Positions 33,956 to 42,921 of a stretch of DNA of 61,110 nucleotides are shown piece after piece (within the stretch, counting starts at the first letter, position 1; every line of letters starts with the position of its first letter). Source of the stretch: CAZTDU01 sp050248795 (GTDB lineage: Bacteria > Pseudomonadota > Gammaproteobacteria > Burkholderiales > SG8-39); contig JBFWRS010000022.1 in the NCBI GenBank assembly GCA_050248795.1, positions 1 through 61,110 of the forward strand, written 5' to 3'. Under the pieces are notes generated by a model, which saw nothing but the letters and a program-made list of their open reading frames with translations, searched no databases and was not told the origin of the DNA. Position numbers and translations under genes: made by a program.

Positions 33956-36436
33956 TCAGGCCGCCTTTGCCGTGATGCGTTGTTCGTCCGACAGTCCGGC
34001 GAGGATCTCCGCGCGTCCGAAATCCTGCGGGAAGTCGTCCACCTTGATGACGTGCCTGCGCAGGGCTTCCTTCTTCTGCCACTGCGCGAGTTCCTCGCCG
34101 GTGATGATGCCCTTGTCGCGCGCCAATGTCGGCGTATCGACGCCGGCGCGCGGCAAGATGGCGCCGGATTTCACCGCCTCGCGCAGGCGTTTCTCGATCG
34201 GTTCGCAGGCGACCGTGGCGAGGAACGCGGCTTCCAGCACGCCGGTCGCGTCCGTCTCGCCCCTGGGCACGTACATGCCCGCGGTCAGCCGGTCGCGCGC
34301 CGCGCCGGGTTCGAGCACCAGCTTCGCGCACGCCTGGTTGCGCGCGTCCAGCGGCGGCGCGTACGGCATGCCGAGCGGAAAGATCACCAGGCGCGCCAGC
34401 ACCGCGACCAGCCGGCTCGGGTAGTTGGCGAGGATGGAATCGATCGCCCGCTGCGCCTGGTAGAGCGCGTCGCGCACCGACCAGCGCACCAGCGCCAGGT
34501 CCTCGCGGATCGCACCCTGGTCGTTGTAGCGCTTCAGCGTGCACGACACCAGGTACATCATCGACAGCACGTCGCCCAGGCGGCCCGAGATCTTTTCCCT
34601 GCGCTTCAGTCCGCCGCCCAGCACCATCATCGACAGGTCGGCGAGGAAGGCGAATGCCGCGGACACGCGCGATACCTGCTGGAAGTAGCGCCGCGTCTCG
34701 GGTGCCGCGCCGGCCGGCGCGGGCGCGAACGCGCCGGCCGTGACGCCGTGCACGAACGCCCGCACCGCGTTGGCGATGGTGTGGCCGATGTGCGACGTGA
34801 AGGCATCGTCGAACTCGATCGACGCCGCCGCGTGGTCGGGATCCTTGGCCGCGCGCATCTCGCGCAGAACGTACGGATGGCAGCGGATCGCGCCCTGGCC
34901 GAAGATGATCAGCGTGCGCGTCAGGATGTTGGCGCCTTCGACGGTGATCCCCACCGGCATCACCTGGTAGCCGCGGCCGAGCCAGTTGTTCGGCCCCAGG
35001 CAGATGCCCTTGCCGCCGTGGATGTCCATGGCGTCGTTGACGCACTGGCGCGCGCGCTCGGTCATGTGGTACTTGGCGATCGCCGACAGCACCGAGGGCT
35101 TCTCGCCCAGGTCCACCGCGCCCGCGGTCGTCACCCGCGTGGCATCCATCATGTAGCAGTTGGCGGCGATGCGGCCCAGTGCCTCCTCGACGCCTTCGAG
35201 CTTGCCGATCGGGGTCTTGAACTGGCTGCGCACCCGCGCGTACGCACCGGTCATGCGGGCGAGCGCCTTGGCCCCGCCGACCGAGGACGTCGGCAGCGAG
35301 ATCGCGCGTCCCGCGGCGAGGCAATTCATCAGCATCATCCAGCCCTTGCCCGCATAGGCCGGCCCGCCGATGATCCAGTCGATCGGCATGAACACGTCCT
35401 TGCCGGAGTTGGGGCCGTTCTGGAACACCGCATTCAGCGGCAGGTGGCGCCGGCCGATGTTCACGCCGGGCGTGTTCGCGGGCACCAGCGCGCAGGTGAT
35501 GCCGAGGTCGTCGGTATCGCCCAGCAGCCGGTCGGGGTCGTAGAGCCGGAACGCCAGGCCGAGCAGCGTCGCCACCGGGCCGAGCGTGATGTAGCGCTTG
35601 TCCCAGGTGACGCGCATGCCGAGCACTTCCTTGCCCTGCCAGATGCCCTTGCACACCACGCCGTAGTCCGGGATCGACGCCGCGTCCGAGCCGGCCTCGG
35701 GGCTGGTCAGCGCGAAGCACGGGATCTCCAGCCCCTTCGCCAGCCGCGGCAGGTAGTAGTCCTTCTGCTCATCGGTGCCGTAATGCAGCAGCAGTTCGGC
35801 AGGCCCGAGCGAATTGGGCACCATCACGGTCACGCTGGCCGCATTCGATCGCGTCGCCAGCTTCATCACCACCGCCGAGTGCGCGAACGCGGAAAATCCC
35901 ATGCCGCCGTACTGCTTCGGGATGATCATGCCGAGGAAACCCTTGTCCTTGATGAACTGCCATACGTGAGGCGGCAGGTCCTGGCGCTCGTGCGTGATCT
36001 CCCAGTCGTCGCACATCGCGCACAGTTCCTCGGTCGGGCCATCGACGAATGCCTGCTCCTCGGCGCTGAGCTGCGGCGCCGGCGTGGCGAGAAACCTGTC
36101 CCAGTCGGGCCGGCCGGAGAAGAGGTCGCGGTCGAACCACACCGTGCCCGCGTCGATCGCCTCCTTCTCGGTCGGCGTCATGTCCGGCAGGATGCGGCGG
36201 AACATGCCGAGGATCGGGTCGGTGAGGAGCGCGCGCCTGAGCGGCGGCAGGTTCAGCACCGCGGCGACGGCGACGAACGCGGCGCCCAGCCACAGGTTCG
36301 CCTGCGCCGGGAACTGGAACGCGAGCGACCAGCTTGCCAGGCCCAGCCCCGCGGCGAGCGTCCACACCAGGATCGGCGCCTGGAAGTAGGCGAGCAGCAG
36401 CAGTACCAGCAGCGTTCCGACGACGAATCCGGACAT
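33956..36436 (-). CDS. fadE: acyl-CoA dehydrogenase FadE, 826 aa
   Basis: This large membrane-associated acyl-CoA dehydrogenase starts beta-oxidation. Two hydrophobic N-terminal segments (residues 4-45) precede FadE-type domains, with LTSPEAGSDAASIPD and VLGMRVTWDKRYITLGPVAT as signature stretches and GGKGICLGPNNWLGRGYQ near the FAD end. Its 826 aa match E. coli FadE (about 815). The ATG giving MSGFVV is preferred to the GTG six bases upstream because AGGAGG sits five bases before it. It follows the TetR gene after ten bases, so regulator and enzyme are in one unit. Confidence 0.94.
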   Translation of the reverse strand: MSGFVVGTLLVLLLLAYFQAPILVWTLAAGLGLASWSLAFQFPAQANLWLGAAFVAVAAVLNLPPLRRALLTDPILGMFRRILPDMTPTEKEAIDAGTVWFDRDLFSGRPDWDRFLATPAPQLSAEEQAFVDGPTEELCAMCDDWEITHERQDLPPHVWQFIKDKGFLGMIIPKQYGGMGFSAFAHSAVVMKLATRSNAASVTVMVPNSLGPAELLLHYGTDEQKDYYLPRLAKGLEIPCFALTSPEAGSDAASIPDYGVVCKGIWQGKEVLGMRVTWDKRYITLGPVATLLGLAFRLYDPDRLLGDTDDLGITCALVPANTPGVNIGRRHLPLNAVFQNGPNSGKDVFMPIDWIIGGPAYAGKGWMMLMNCLAAGRAISLPTSSVGGAKALARMTGAYARVRSQFKTPIGKLEGVEEALGRIAANCYMMDATRVTTAGAVDLGEKPSVLSAIAKYHMTERARQCVNDAMDIHGGKGICLGPNNWLGRGYQVMPVGITVEGANILTRTLIIFGQGAIRCHPYVLREMRAAKDPDHAAASIEFDDAFTSHIGHTIANAVRAFVHGVTAGAFAPAPAGAAPETRRYFQQVSRVSAAFAFLADLSMMVLGGGLKRREKISGRLGDVLSMMYLVSCTLKRYNDQGAIREDLALVRWSVRDALYQAQRAIDSILANYPSRLVAVLARLVIFPLGMPYAPPLDARNQACAKLVLEPGAARDRLTAGMYVPRGETDATGVLEAAFLATVACEPIEKRLREAVKSGAILPRAGVDTPTLARDKGIITGEELAQWQKKEALRRHVIKVDDFPQDFGRAEILAGLSDEQRITAKAA

Positions 36437-36446
36437 GTTCACCTCC

Positions 36447-37136
36447 TCAGGCGGCGATCTTCACGTTGCGCGCGCCGGGCAGCGGCGCGACCAGTCCCGC
36501 GGAGAGGAACGCGGCAAGCCGGTCCTCCAGCACGCGGGCATCGTAGCGGTCTTCGGGCTTGCAGCCGGCGATCAGCTGCACCGTGTCGGTCGCCGCGAGC
36601 GTGTAGGCGAAGGTGCCGAACATGAAATGCAGGCGCCAGATCAGCTCGTCCCGCGGCAGTTGCGGCAGCGCGCGCTCGAACGCCGCCTTGTAGCGCGCCA
36701 TCGGCTGCGCGTACATCTGGCCGATGAAGTGCCGTATCGGCCTGGACGGCTCGGTATAGGCGCGCCCGATGAGGCGGGCGAAGTTGCGCCCGCCGGCCTT
36801 CTGGTCTTCCACCATGCGCAGGCTCGCGCCAAGGAAGGCGCGCACGATCGCCTCGGGCGGCAGGGGCCTGCCCTGCGCTTCCTTCTCCAGGCGGTCGAGC
36901 TCCGCGATGCGCTCGGCGTTGATCGCATCCAGGCGCCTGCGGAACACTGCCTCGATCAGCGCGTCCTTGGAGCCGAAGTGATAGTTGACCGCCGCGAGGT
37001 TGACGCCGGCCTTCGCGGTGAGCTGGCGCATCGACGTGCCTTCGAAGCCATGCTGCATGAACAGCTCTTCCGCGGCTTCGAGGATGCGGGTCTGTGTTTC
37101 GTTTAGCGGTTTCACCGCGCGCAGGCTGCTCTGCAT
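36447..37136 (-). CDS. TetR family transcriptional regulator, likely fatty-acid-responsive, 229 aa
   Basis: The N-terminal helix-turn-helix (about residues 15-60: ILEAAEELFMQHGFEGTS, MRQLTAKAGVNLAAVNYHF) is followed by a ligand-binding helical domain. This resembles PsrA/FadR-type TetR regulators that sense long-chain acyl-CoA. The start is taken as the ATG giving MQSSLRAVKPLNE; a longer frame from 37157 would overlap a palindromic operator. It heads the fad operon and likely represses it. Confidence 0.88.
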   Translation of the reverse strand: MQSSLRAVKPLNETQTRILEAAEELFMQHGFEGTSMRQLTAKAGVNLAAVNYHFGSKDALIEAVFRRRLDAINAERIAELDRLEKEAQGRPLPPEAIVRAFLGASLRMVEDQKAGGRNFARLIGRAYTEPSRPIRHFIGQMYAQPMARYKAAFERALPQLPRDELIWRLHFMFGTFAYTLAATDTVQLIAGCKPEDRYDARVLEDRLAAFLSAGLVAPLPGARNVKIAA

Positions 37137-37150
37137 GGCGTGTCCGGAAT

Positions 37151-37164
37151 GAAACAAACGTTTG
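37151..37164. promoter_or_regulatory. PsrA-like operator GAAAC-AAAC-GTTTG
   Basis: The site GAAAC(N4)GTTTG matches the published PsrA consensus G/C-AAAC-(N2-4)-GTTT-G/C. It contains the perfect palindrome CAAACGTTTG (37155-37164). It lies 15 bases upstream of the TetR start, between that gene and the divergent ADP-ribosylglycohydrolase gene, and is AT-rich relative to its surroundings. Confidence 0.65.
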
Positions 37165-37214
37165 AATGCTAGGCAAGTCCCGGCATGCGGTCAAGTCTGT
37201 GCGACGCTAGCCGC

Positions 37215-38276
37215 ATGGACAGGGTGGACGCGGCGATCGGATGCCTGCTCGGCACGGCGGTGGCGGATGCGCTCGGGCTGCCGAGCGAAGGCCTGTCGCG
37301 GCGCCGCCAGCAGCGCTGGTTTCCGGCGATCGACCGGCAGCGCCTGGTATTCGGCCACGGCATGTGCTCGGACGACACCGACCATGCCTGCATGCTGGCG
37401 CAGGCGATCGTCGCATCCGGCGCGCAGCCGCGGCGCTTCGTGCAGAGCTTCGCCTGGCGCCTTCGCTTCTGGTTCCTGGGCCTGCCTGCCGGCGTGGGCT
37501 TCGCCACGTTGCGCTCCATCCTCAAGCTGTGGCTGTTCATTCCGCCGCAGGTGTCCGGCGTGCACTCTGCGGGCAACGGTCCGGCGATGCGCAGCGCGAT
37601 CCTCGGCGTGTGCTTCGCAGACAGCGACCCGCTGCTGGTGATGCACAACTCGGCCGCCACCACCATCACGCACCGCGACCCGAAGGCGGAGATCGGCGCC
37701 CTCGCCATCGCGCTTGCGGCGCGCTCGGCGCTGCGCGGCGAGGACGCGGAAGCGTATCTCGCGCACCTGCGGCGCTTCGCTGCAACGTTCGGCGACGCCG
37801 GCGGCGAACTGGTCGGCCTGGCGGAACGCGCGCTCGCCAGCGCGCGTTCTGGCGAAGCGACCGCGACCTATGCTGCCGCGATCGGCTGCGAAAACGGCGT
37901 CAGCGGTTACATGTATCACAGCGTGCCGGCGGTGCTGCACGCGTGGTTCGCGCACCCGGAGGACTACGCTGCCGCGGTCAGCGCGGTGATCCGCTGCGGC
38001 GGCGATACCGACACCACCGCGGCGATGGTGGGGGGCATCGTCGGCGCGCGCGTCGGCAAGGCGGGCATCCCGGCGCACTGGCTGGGGGCGATCTGGGACT
38101 GGCCTCGCGGCACGGCATGGATCGAGGAACTGGCGCGCCGCGCGGTCAGGGCCGCCGACACGCGCACGCCGCAGGGCACGCTTTTTATCGCGCCGTGGTG
38201 GCTCCTGGCGCGAAATTTCATCTTCCTGCTGGTCGTGCTCGCGCACGGCTTCCGGAGGCTCGGGCCGCCGTACTGA
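37215..38276 (+). CDS. ADP-ribosylglycohydrolase family protein, 353 aa
   Basis: This is an ADP-ribosylhydrolase-type (DraG/ARH) protein. The two metal-binding motifs are CSDDTDHACML near residue 52 and CGGDTDTTAAMVGG near residue 256. The N-terminus AAIGCLLGTAVADALGLPSEG is characteristic. It would remove ADP-ribose from proteins or small molecules. A hydrophobic C-terminal segment (PWWLLARNFIFLLVVLAH) suggests membrane attachment, which is unusual for the family. Its ATG at 37215 is preferred; the frame from 37185 begins next to the operator. Confidence 0.88.
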   Translation: MDRVDAAIGCLLGTAVADALGLPSEGLSRRRQQRWFPAIDRQRLVFGHGMCSDDTDHACMLAQAIVASGAQPRRFVQSFAWRLRFWFLGLPAGVGFATLRSILKLWLFIPPQVSGVHSAGNGPAMRSAILGVCFADSDPLLVMHNSAATTITHRDPKAEIGALAIALAARSALRGEDAEAYLAHLRRFAATFGDAGGELVGLAERALASARSGEATATYAAAIGCENGVSGYMYHSVPAVLHAWFAHPEDYAAAVSAVIRCGGDTDTTAAMVGGIVGARVGKAGIPAHWLGAIWDWPRGTAWIEELARRAVRAADTRTPQGTLFIAPWWLLARNFIFLLVVLAHGFRRLGPPY

Positions 38277-38281
38277 GCGCG

Positions 38282-38287
38282 TAGAAT
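38282..38287 (+). promoter_or_regulatory. TAGAAT, -10-like hexamer before the ABC exporter
   Basis: GTAGAATGCG, identical to the decamer at 20665-20674, lies 12 bases before the ATG at 38300. No -35 box matches well. Confidence 0.3.
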
Positions 38288-38299
38288 GCGCGGCTCCCG

Positions 38300-40120
38300 A
38301 TGGCGACCCATGCTCACGGCGCGGCCGCGCCGACACAATCCCTGAAGGGTAACGAGTGGCGCGTGCTGGGCCTGCTCGCGCCCTACCTGTGGGAGTACCG
38401 CTGGCGGGTCGCGTTCGCGCTCGGCCTGCTCGCCGGCGCCAAGCTCGCCAACGTCGGCGTGCCGCTGGTGATGAAGGAGGTGGTCGACGGCCTCGATCCG
38501 CGCTACGCGGTCGCCGCGGTGCCGGTGGCGCTGCTCGTCGTCTATGGCCTCCTGCGCTTCGCCACCACGATGCTCGCCGAACTGCGCGACGTGGTGTTCG
38601 TGCCGGTGACGCAACGCGCGATCCGGCGCGTCGCGCTCGGCGTGTTCCGCCACCTGCACAGCCTGTCGCTGCGTTTCCACCTCGACCGGCAGACCGGGGG
38701 CATGACGCGCGACATCGAGCGCGGCACGCGCGGCATCTCGACGCTGCTGTCGTACTTCATCTTCTCGATCATCCCGGTGATCCTCGAGTTCTCTCTGGTC
38801 GCCGCGGTGCTGGTGACCAGGTTCGACTGGCGCTTCGCCGCCGTCACGTTCGGCGCGGTGGCGGCGTACCTGGCGTTCACCGTCGGCGTCACCGAGTGGC
38901 GGATGGAGATCCGCCGTCGCGCCAACGAACTGGACTCCACCGCCAGCACGCGCGCCATCGACAGCCTGCTCAACTACGAGACCGTGAAGTACTTCGGCAA
39001 CGAGGAGTTCGAGGCCGGACGCTACGACGAGAACCTGCAGAAGTACGAGCGCGCCGCGGTCCACAACGAGGCGTCCCTGGGGCTGTTGAACATCGGCCAG
39101 AGCCTGATCATCGCCGTGGCGGTGACGCTCCTGATGCTGCTCACCGCCGAGGGCGTGGTGAACGGCGCGTTCACGCTGGGCGACCTGGTGCTGGTGAACG
39201 GGCTGCTGATCCAGCTCTATATCCCGCTCAACTTCCTCGGCATGGTCTATCGCGAGATCAAGCAGTCGCTGATCGACATGGACCGCATGTTCCGCCTGCT
39301 GTCGGAGAACCGCGAGGTCAGGGACAGGGACGGCGCCGCGGTGCTGCACGCCGGTCCGGCGACGGTGGAGTTCCGCAACGTGGATTTCCACTACGACCCC
39401 GCGCGCCAGATCCTGCACGAAGTCTCCTTTTCCATTCCCGCCGGCCACCGCGTTGCCGTGGTCGGGCATTCCGGCTCGGGCAAGTCCACGCTGGCGCGGC
39501 TGCTGTACCGCTTCTACGACGTCACCGGCGGCGGCATCTTCATCAACGGCAGCGACATCCGCGACATTGCGCAAAAGAGCCTGCGCGGCGCGATCGCCAT
39601 CGTGCCGCAGGACACGGTGCTGTTCAACGACACCATCCGCTACAACATCCACTACGGGCGCACCGACGCCACTGAAGAAGAGGTCGTCGCGGCGGCGCGA
39701 GCGGCGCACATCCACGATTTCATCGAGGGACTGCCCGCGGGCTACGAGACGATGGTCGGCGAGCGCGGGCTGAAGCTCTCGGGCGGCGAGAAGCAGCGCG
39801 TGGCGATCGCGCGCGCGATCCTGAAGAATCCCGGCATCCTGATCTTCGACGAGGCGACCTCGGCGCTCGATTCCACCTCCGAGCGCTCGATCCAGGCCGA
39901 GCTCGAGCGCATCGCGGTCGGGCGCACCACGCTGGTGATCGCGCACCGGCTGTCGACCATCATGGACGCCGACCAGATCCTGGTGCTCGACCACGGCCGC
40001 ATCGTCGAGCGCGGCACGCACCGCGAGCTGCTGGCGCGCGGCGCGGAGTACGCGCGCATGTGGGCGCTGCAGCAGCAGGCGGCCGAAGCCGAAGCGGTGC
40101 TGGCACAGGCGCGGATATGA
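38300..40120 (+). CDS. Atm1/ABCB7-type ABC exporter (permease-ATPase half transporter), 606 aa
   Basis: The six-helix membrane domain (about residues 25-330) has the Atm1 signature FHLDRQTGGMTRDIERGTRG and LNYETVKYFGNEEFE. The nucleotide-binding domain follows, with Walker A GHSGSGKSTLAR, the LSGGEKQRVAIARAIL signature and Walker B ILIFDEATSALD. This family, as a homodimer, exports glutathione-derived or thiol-metal conjugates and aids Fe-S cluster or metal homeostasis. It stands alone with a promoter-like box before it. Confidence 0.93.
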   Translation: MATHAHGAAAPTQSLKGNEWRVLGLLAPYLWEYRWRVAFALGLLAGAKLANVGVPLVMKEVVDGLDPRYAVAAVPVALLVVYGLLRFATTMLAELRDVVFVPVTQRAIRRVALGVFRHLHSLSLRFHLDRQTGGMTRDIERGTRGISTLLSYFIFSIIPVILEFSLVAAVLVTRFDWRFAAVTFGAVAAYLAFTVGVTEWRMEIRRRANELDSTASTRAIDSLLNYETVKYFGNEEFEAGRYDENLQKYERAAVHNEASLGLLNIGQSLIIAVAVTLLMLLTAEGVVNGAFTLGDLVLVNGLLIQLYIPLNFLGMVYREIKQSLIDMDRMFRLLSENREVRDRDGAAVLHAGPATVEFRNVDFHYDPARQILHEVSFSIPAGHRVAVVGHSGSGKSTLARLLYRFYDVTGGGIFINGSDIRDIAQKSLRGAIAIVPQDTVLFNDTIRYNIHYGRTDATEEEVVAAARAAHIHDFIEGLPAGYETMVGERGLKLSGGEKQRVAIARAILKNPGILIFDEATSALDSTSERSIQAELERIAVGRTTLVIAHRLSTIMDADQILVLDHGRIVERGTHRELLARGAEYARMWALQQQAAEAEAVLAQARI

Positions 40121-40184
40121 AGTCGCACCTTCAAACCCCTTGCTAGCCCCTTCATTTTCCTTGCGTTTATGCTTTTCCCTCGGC

Positions 40185-40190
40185 TAGACT
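40185..40190 (+). promoter_or_regulatory. TAGACT, -10-like hexamer before pbpG
   Basis: CGGCTAGACT is nine bases ahead of the chosen pbpG ATG at 40199. TTGCGT (40161-40166) could be a weak -35 at 18-base spacing. The same decamer CGGCTAGACT occurs before mmsA (48372-48381). Confidence 0.35.
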
Positions 40191-40198
40191 CGAACGCC

Positions 40199-41119
40199 AT
40201 GGAAGCTGCCGGACGCCGCCTGCATTCGCTCGAGAAAGCCGTCGCCGTGATCGCGTTGTGCGCGGTGATCGCGCTGAGCCTGGGCTTCGCGCACGCGGCG
40301 CCGAAGAAAAAGAAGGGCCCGGCAGAAGATCCCATGGACCGCATGCAGCGCGAGAACCCCGGCCAGGTGTTCCTGCGCTCGAACGCGGTGCTGGTGCACG
40401 ACGCCGCCAGCGGCGCCACCGTGCTCGAGCGCAACAGCGACGCCGTGCTGCCGATCGCCTCCATCACCAAGCTGATGACCGCGATGGTGGTGCTGGACCG
40501 CGGCCTCGACCTGCAGCAGCGCGTGGTGATCAGCGCCGACGACCTGGACACGCTGAAGGGCACGCGCTCGCGCCTGCGCACCGGCTCGGTGATGCAGCGC
40601 TGGGAACTGCTGCTGCTGGCGCTGATGGCATCCGAGAACCGCGCCGCGCACGCACTCGCCCGTGCCTTTCCGGGCGGCACCGATGCGTTCGTCGCGGCGA
40701 TGAACGCGAAGGCGCGCGCGCTCGGCATGGCCGATGCGCGCTTCGTCGATCCCACCGGGCTGTCGTCGGCGAACGTCGCCAGCCCGCGCGACCTCGTCAA
40801 GCTGGTGAAGGCGGCGCACGAGTACCCGGTGATACGCGAGTACTCGACGCGCGAAGCGGCGTATGTGAGCGTGCAGGGCAGGGAAGTCGCCTACCGCAAC
40901 ACCAACGGCCTGGTGCGCGGCGGCAACTGGGCGATCGGGCTGTCGAAGACCGGCTTCATCAACGAGGCCGGCCGGTGCCTCGTGATGCGCGCCAACGTCG
41001 CCGGCAAGGACCTGGTGATGGTGCTGCTGGATTCATGGGGCAAGTACTCCCGCATCGGCGACGCCAACCGGATCCGCAAGTGGCTCGAAACAGGCGCCGC
41101 GCAAGGCCTGGCGCAGTAG
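40199..41119 (+). CDS. pbpG: D-alanyl-D-alanine endopeptidase (PBP7/8-like)
   Basis: This is a periplasmic low-molecular-weight penicillin-binding protein that trims peptidoglycan cross-links. The signal peptide ends near residue 34 (SLGFAHA, then APKKKK). The active-site motifs are SITK (Ser88-Lys91), SEN (145-147) and KTG (250-252). PBP7-like PIASITKLMTAMVVLD rather than PBP5-like sequence, and absence of a C-terminal amphipathic anchor, support PbpG. The start is probably 40199; an in-frame ATG at 40169 would extend the signal region into a possible promoter. Confidence 0.9.
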   Translation: MEAAGRRLHSLEKAVAVIALCAVIALSLGFAHAAPKKKKGPAEDPMDRMQRENPGQVFLRSNAVLVHDAASGATVLERNSDAVLPIASITKLMTAMVVLDRGLDLQQRVVISADDLDTLKGTRSRLRTGSVMQRWELLLLALMASENRAAHALARAFPGGTDAFVAAMNAKARALGMADARFVDPTGLSSANVASPRDLVKLVKAAHEYPVIREYSTREAAYVSVQGREVAYRNTNGLVRGGNWAIGLSKTGFINEAGRCLVMRANVAGKDLVMVLLDSWGKYSRIGDANRIRKWLETGAAQGLAQ

Positions 41120-41136
41120 GCTTCTCGGGCGCGACG

Positions 41137-42066
41137 GTGCCCGCGGAGAGCTTTCGCGAGGACGTCATCGCCGGCCTGTCGCAGCCGCAGAAGACGCTGC
41201 CGCCGAAGTACTTCTACGATGCTGAGGGCAGCAGGCTGTTCGAGGCCATCTGCCGGCTGCCCGAGTACTACCCGACGCGCGCCGAACTGTCGCTCACCCG
41301 CCTGCACCTGGAGGCCATCGCACGCTTCGCCGGCCGGGGCTGCGAACTGATCGAGTACGGCAGCGGCGCGAGCGTGAAGATCCGCCTGCTGCTGGAGCGC
41401 ATCCGGCCCGCCGCATACGTGCCGATCGACATCTCGGTCGACGCGCTGCAGGCCGCGGCGAAGCGCCTCGCGCGCGCGTTCCCGTGGCTCGACATCGCCG
41501 CGGTGGTGGGAGATTTCTCGCGGCCGCTGAAGCTGCCCGCGCTCGCGGGGCGTGGAAGGGCGAGGCGCGTCGTGTATTTCCCGGGCTCGACCATCGGCAA
41601 CCTCACGCCTGAGGACGCGCAGGCGTTCCTGCACATGACGCGCGGACAGGTCGGCCGCCGCGGCGCCATGCTGGTCGGCGTCGACCTGAAGAAAGACGCC
41701 AACCTGCTGCACGCCGCCTACAACGACGCGAAAGGCGTCACCGCTGCCTTCAACCTGAACCTGCTGCGGCGGATCAACGCCGAGCTGGGCGGCAACTTCG
41801 ACCTGCGGCGCTTCGCGCACTATGCCTTCTACAACGCGCCGCGAAGCCGCATCGAGATGCACCTGGTATCGCTGCGGCGGCAGGCGGTGAACATCGGTGA
41901 CTACCGCTTCGAGTTCGACGTCGGCGAGTCGATCCACACCGAGAATTCCTGCAAGTACTCGGTCGAGGAGTTCAGCGCGCTGGGGCGCGACGCCGGACTC
42001 CGCACCGCGAAGCTGTGGACCGACCGCCGGGGCCTGTTCGGCCTGTTCGGGCTCACAGCCGCCTGA
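41137..42066 (+). CDS. egtD: L-histidine N-alpha-methyltransferase (ergothioneine synthesis)
   Basis: This SAM-dependent enzyme converts histidine to hercynine, the first step of ergothioneine synthesis. PKYFYDAEGSRLFEAIC near residue 27, the SAM motif IEYGSGASVKI near 79, FPGSTIGNL near 150 and the substrate-side IHTENSCKYSVEEF near 268 are diagnostic. The GTG start follows the pbpG stop by 17 bases. No EgtB, EgtA, EgtC or EgtE homologue is in this window. GTG is inferred from the conserved N-terminus; no good Shine-Dalgarno is visible. Confidence 0.9.
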   Translation: MPAESFREDVIAGLSQPQKTLPPKYFYDAEGSRLFEAICRLPEYYPTRAELSLTRLHLEAIARFAGRGCELIEYGSGASVKIRLLLERIRPAAYVPIDISVDALQAAAKRLARAFPWLDIAAVVGDFSRPLKLPALAGRGRARRVVYFPGSTIGNLTPEDAQAFLHMTRGQVGRRGAMLVGVDLKKDANLLHAAYNDAKGVTAAFNLNLLRRINAELGGNFDLRRFAHYAFYNAPRSRIEMHLVSLRRQAVNIGDYRFEFDVGESIHTENSCKYSVEEFSALGRDAGLRTAKLWTDRRGLFGLFGLTAA

Positions 42067-42123
42067 AATCGACGCAAAGCGGAGGCTGCCGGAGGTGCCG
42101 GCGCATTCCGCCATAATTGGTGA

Positions 42124-42921
42124 ATGAAGGACTCCTTATCGGTGCTTCGGGCCGGGTTGCGGGAGATGCGCGGCCGTGTCGCGCGCACCTTGCGCCAGGC
42201 GCGCAAGCGCGCCGGCGAAGCCGAGGTGCATCAGCTGCGGGTGCTCACCCGGCGCCTGCGCGCGGTGCTGCGCATCCTGAAGCCGATGCCGGACGCGGCG
42301 CCCGCGCAGCGGGCCGCGCGGCGGCTGCGCCGGCTCGGCCGCGTGCTCGGCAGGCGGCGCATGTGGGATGTGCTGATTGCGGACATGCAGGGGCTGTACC
42401 CGGACGGCGCCCGCTTCGAGGCGCGGCGCGACGCCGCGACGCGCTCGCTGGTGCCCGCGCTGGCGCGCTTCGACGCGGGCAAGCTGGACGCCGAGCTGAA
42501 GGCGGCGGGAAAGCTGCTGCGCCGCATGCCGCCGGACACGGTGGCGCGGCGCGCGCGCAAGCTGCGCGTGCCTTTGCAGGCGAGCCTGGCGCGGCCGCCG
42601 GCGCGCATGCCCGCACGGCATGCGCTGCGCATCGAGCTGAAGAAGGCGCGCTACCTGCTCGAAGCCTGCGGCGTCGCCGCCGCAGGCGCGCGCCGCCTGC
42701 AGGACCTGCTCGGTCGCGAGCACGACCTGCACGTGCTGCAGGAACTCGCCGGCGCCAGCGCTCGCGCGCGGCGGCTCGAAGCGCAGGCGCGCGCGCAGGC
42801 AGACCGCGCGCTGCGCGCCGCGCTGACGGAGACGACAGGACTGCTGCGCGCGCTGGAGCGCGAGCATGACGGTACGCGCGCGGCGGACGCTAGTGCGCGG
42901 CGCCCTGCCCGGCGACCTTGA
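42124..42921 (+). CDS. CHAD domain protein, 265 aa
   Basis: This is a helical CHAD domain protein that binds polyphosphate via surface basic patches. The VHQLRVLTRRLRAVLRIL segment and LKKARYLLEACG carry the conserved His and Arg/Lys. The whole protein is very Arg/Ala-rich. No CYTH domain is fused. Its 3' end overlaps the antisense phosphatase gene by 32 bases. The start is the ATG at 42124, and a CATAAT box (42111-42116) precedes it. Confidence 0.87.
   Translation: MKDSLSVLRAGLREMRGRVARTLRQARKRAGEAEVHQLRVLTRRLRAVLRILKPMPDAAPAQRAARRLRRLGRVLGRRRMWDVLIADMQGLYPDGARFEARRDAATRSLVPALARFDAGKLDAELKAAGKLLRRMPPDTVARRARKLRVPLQASLARPPARMPARHALRIELKKARYLLEACGVAAAGARRLQDLLGREHDLHVLQELAGASARARRLEAQARAQADRALRAALTETTGLLRALEREHDGTRAADASARRPARRP

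Noticed and set aside
33839..36625. 928-codon plus-strand frame over fadE
   Set aside because: It is antisense to fadE and has repetitive Arg/His/Val/Asp composition without domains.
40169..40198. Upstream ATG start for pbpG
   Set aside because: The added ten residues MLFPRLDSNA do not improve the signal peptide and lie over a possible promoter box. The choice is not certain.
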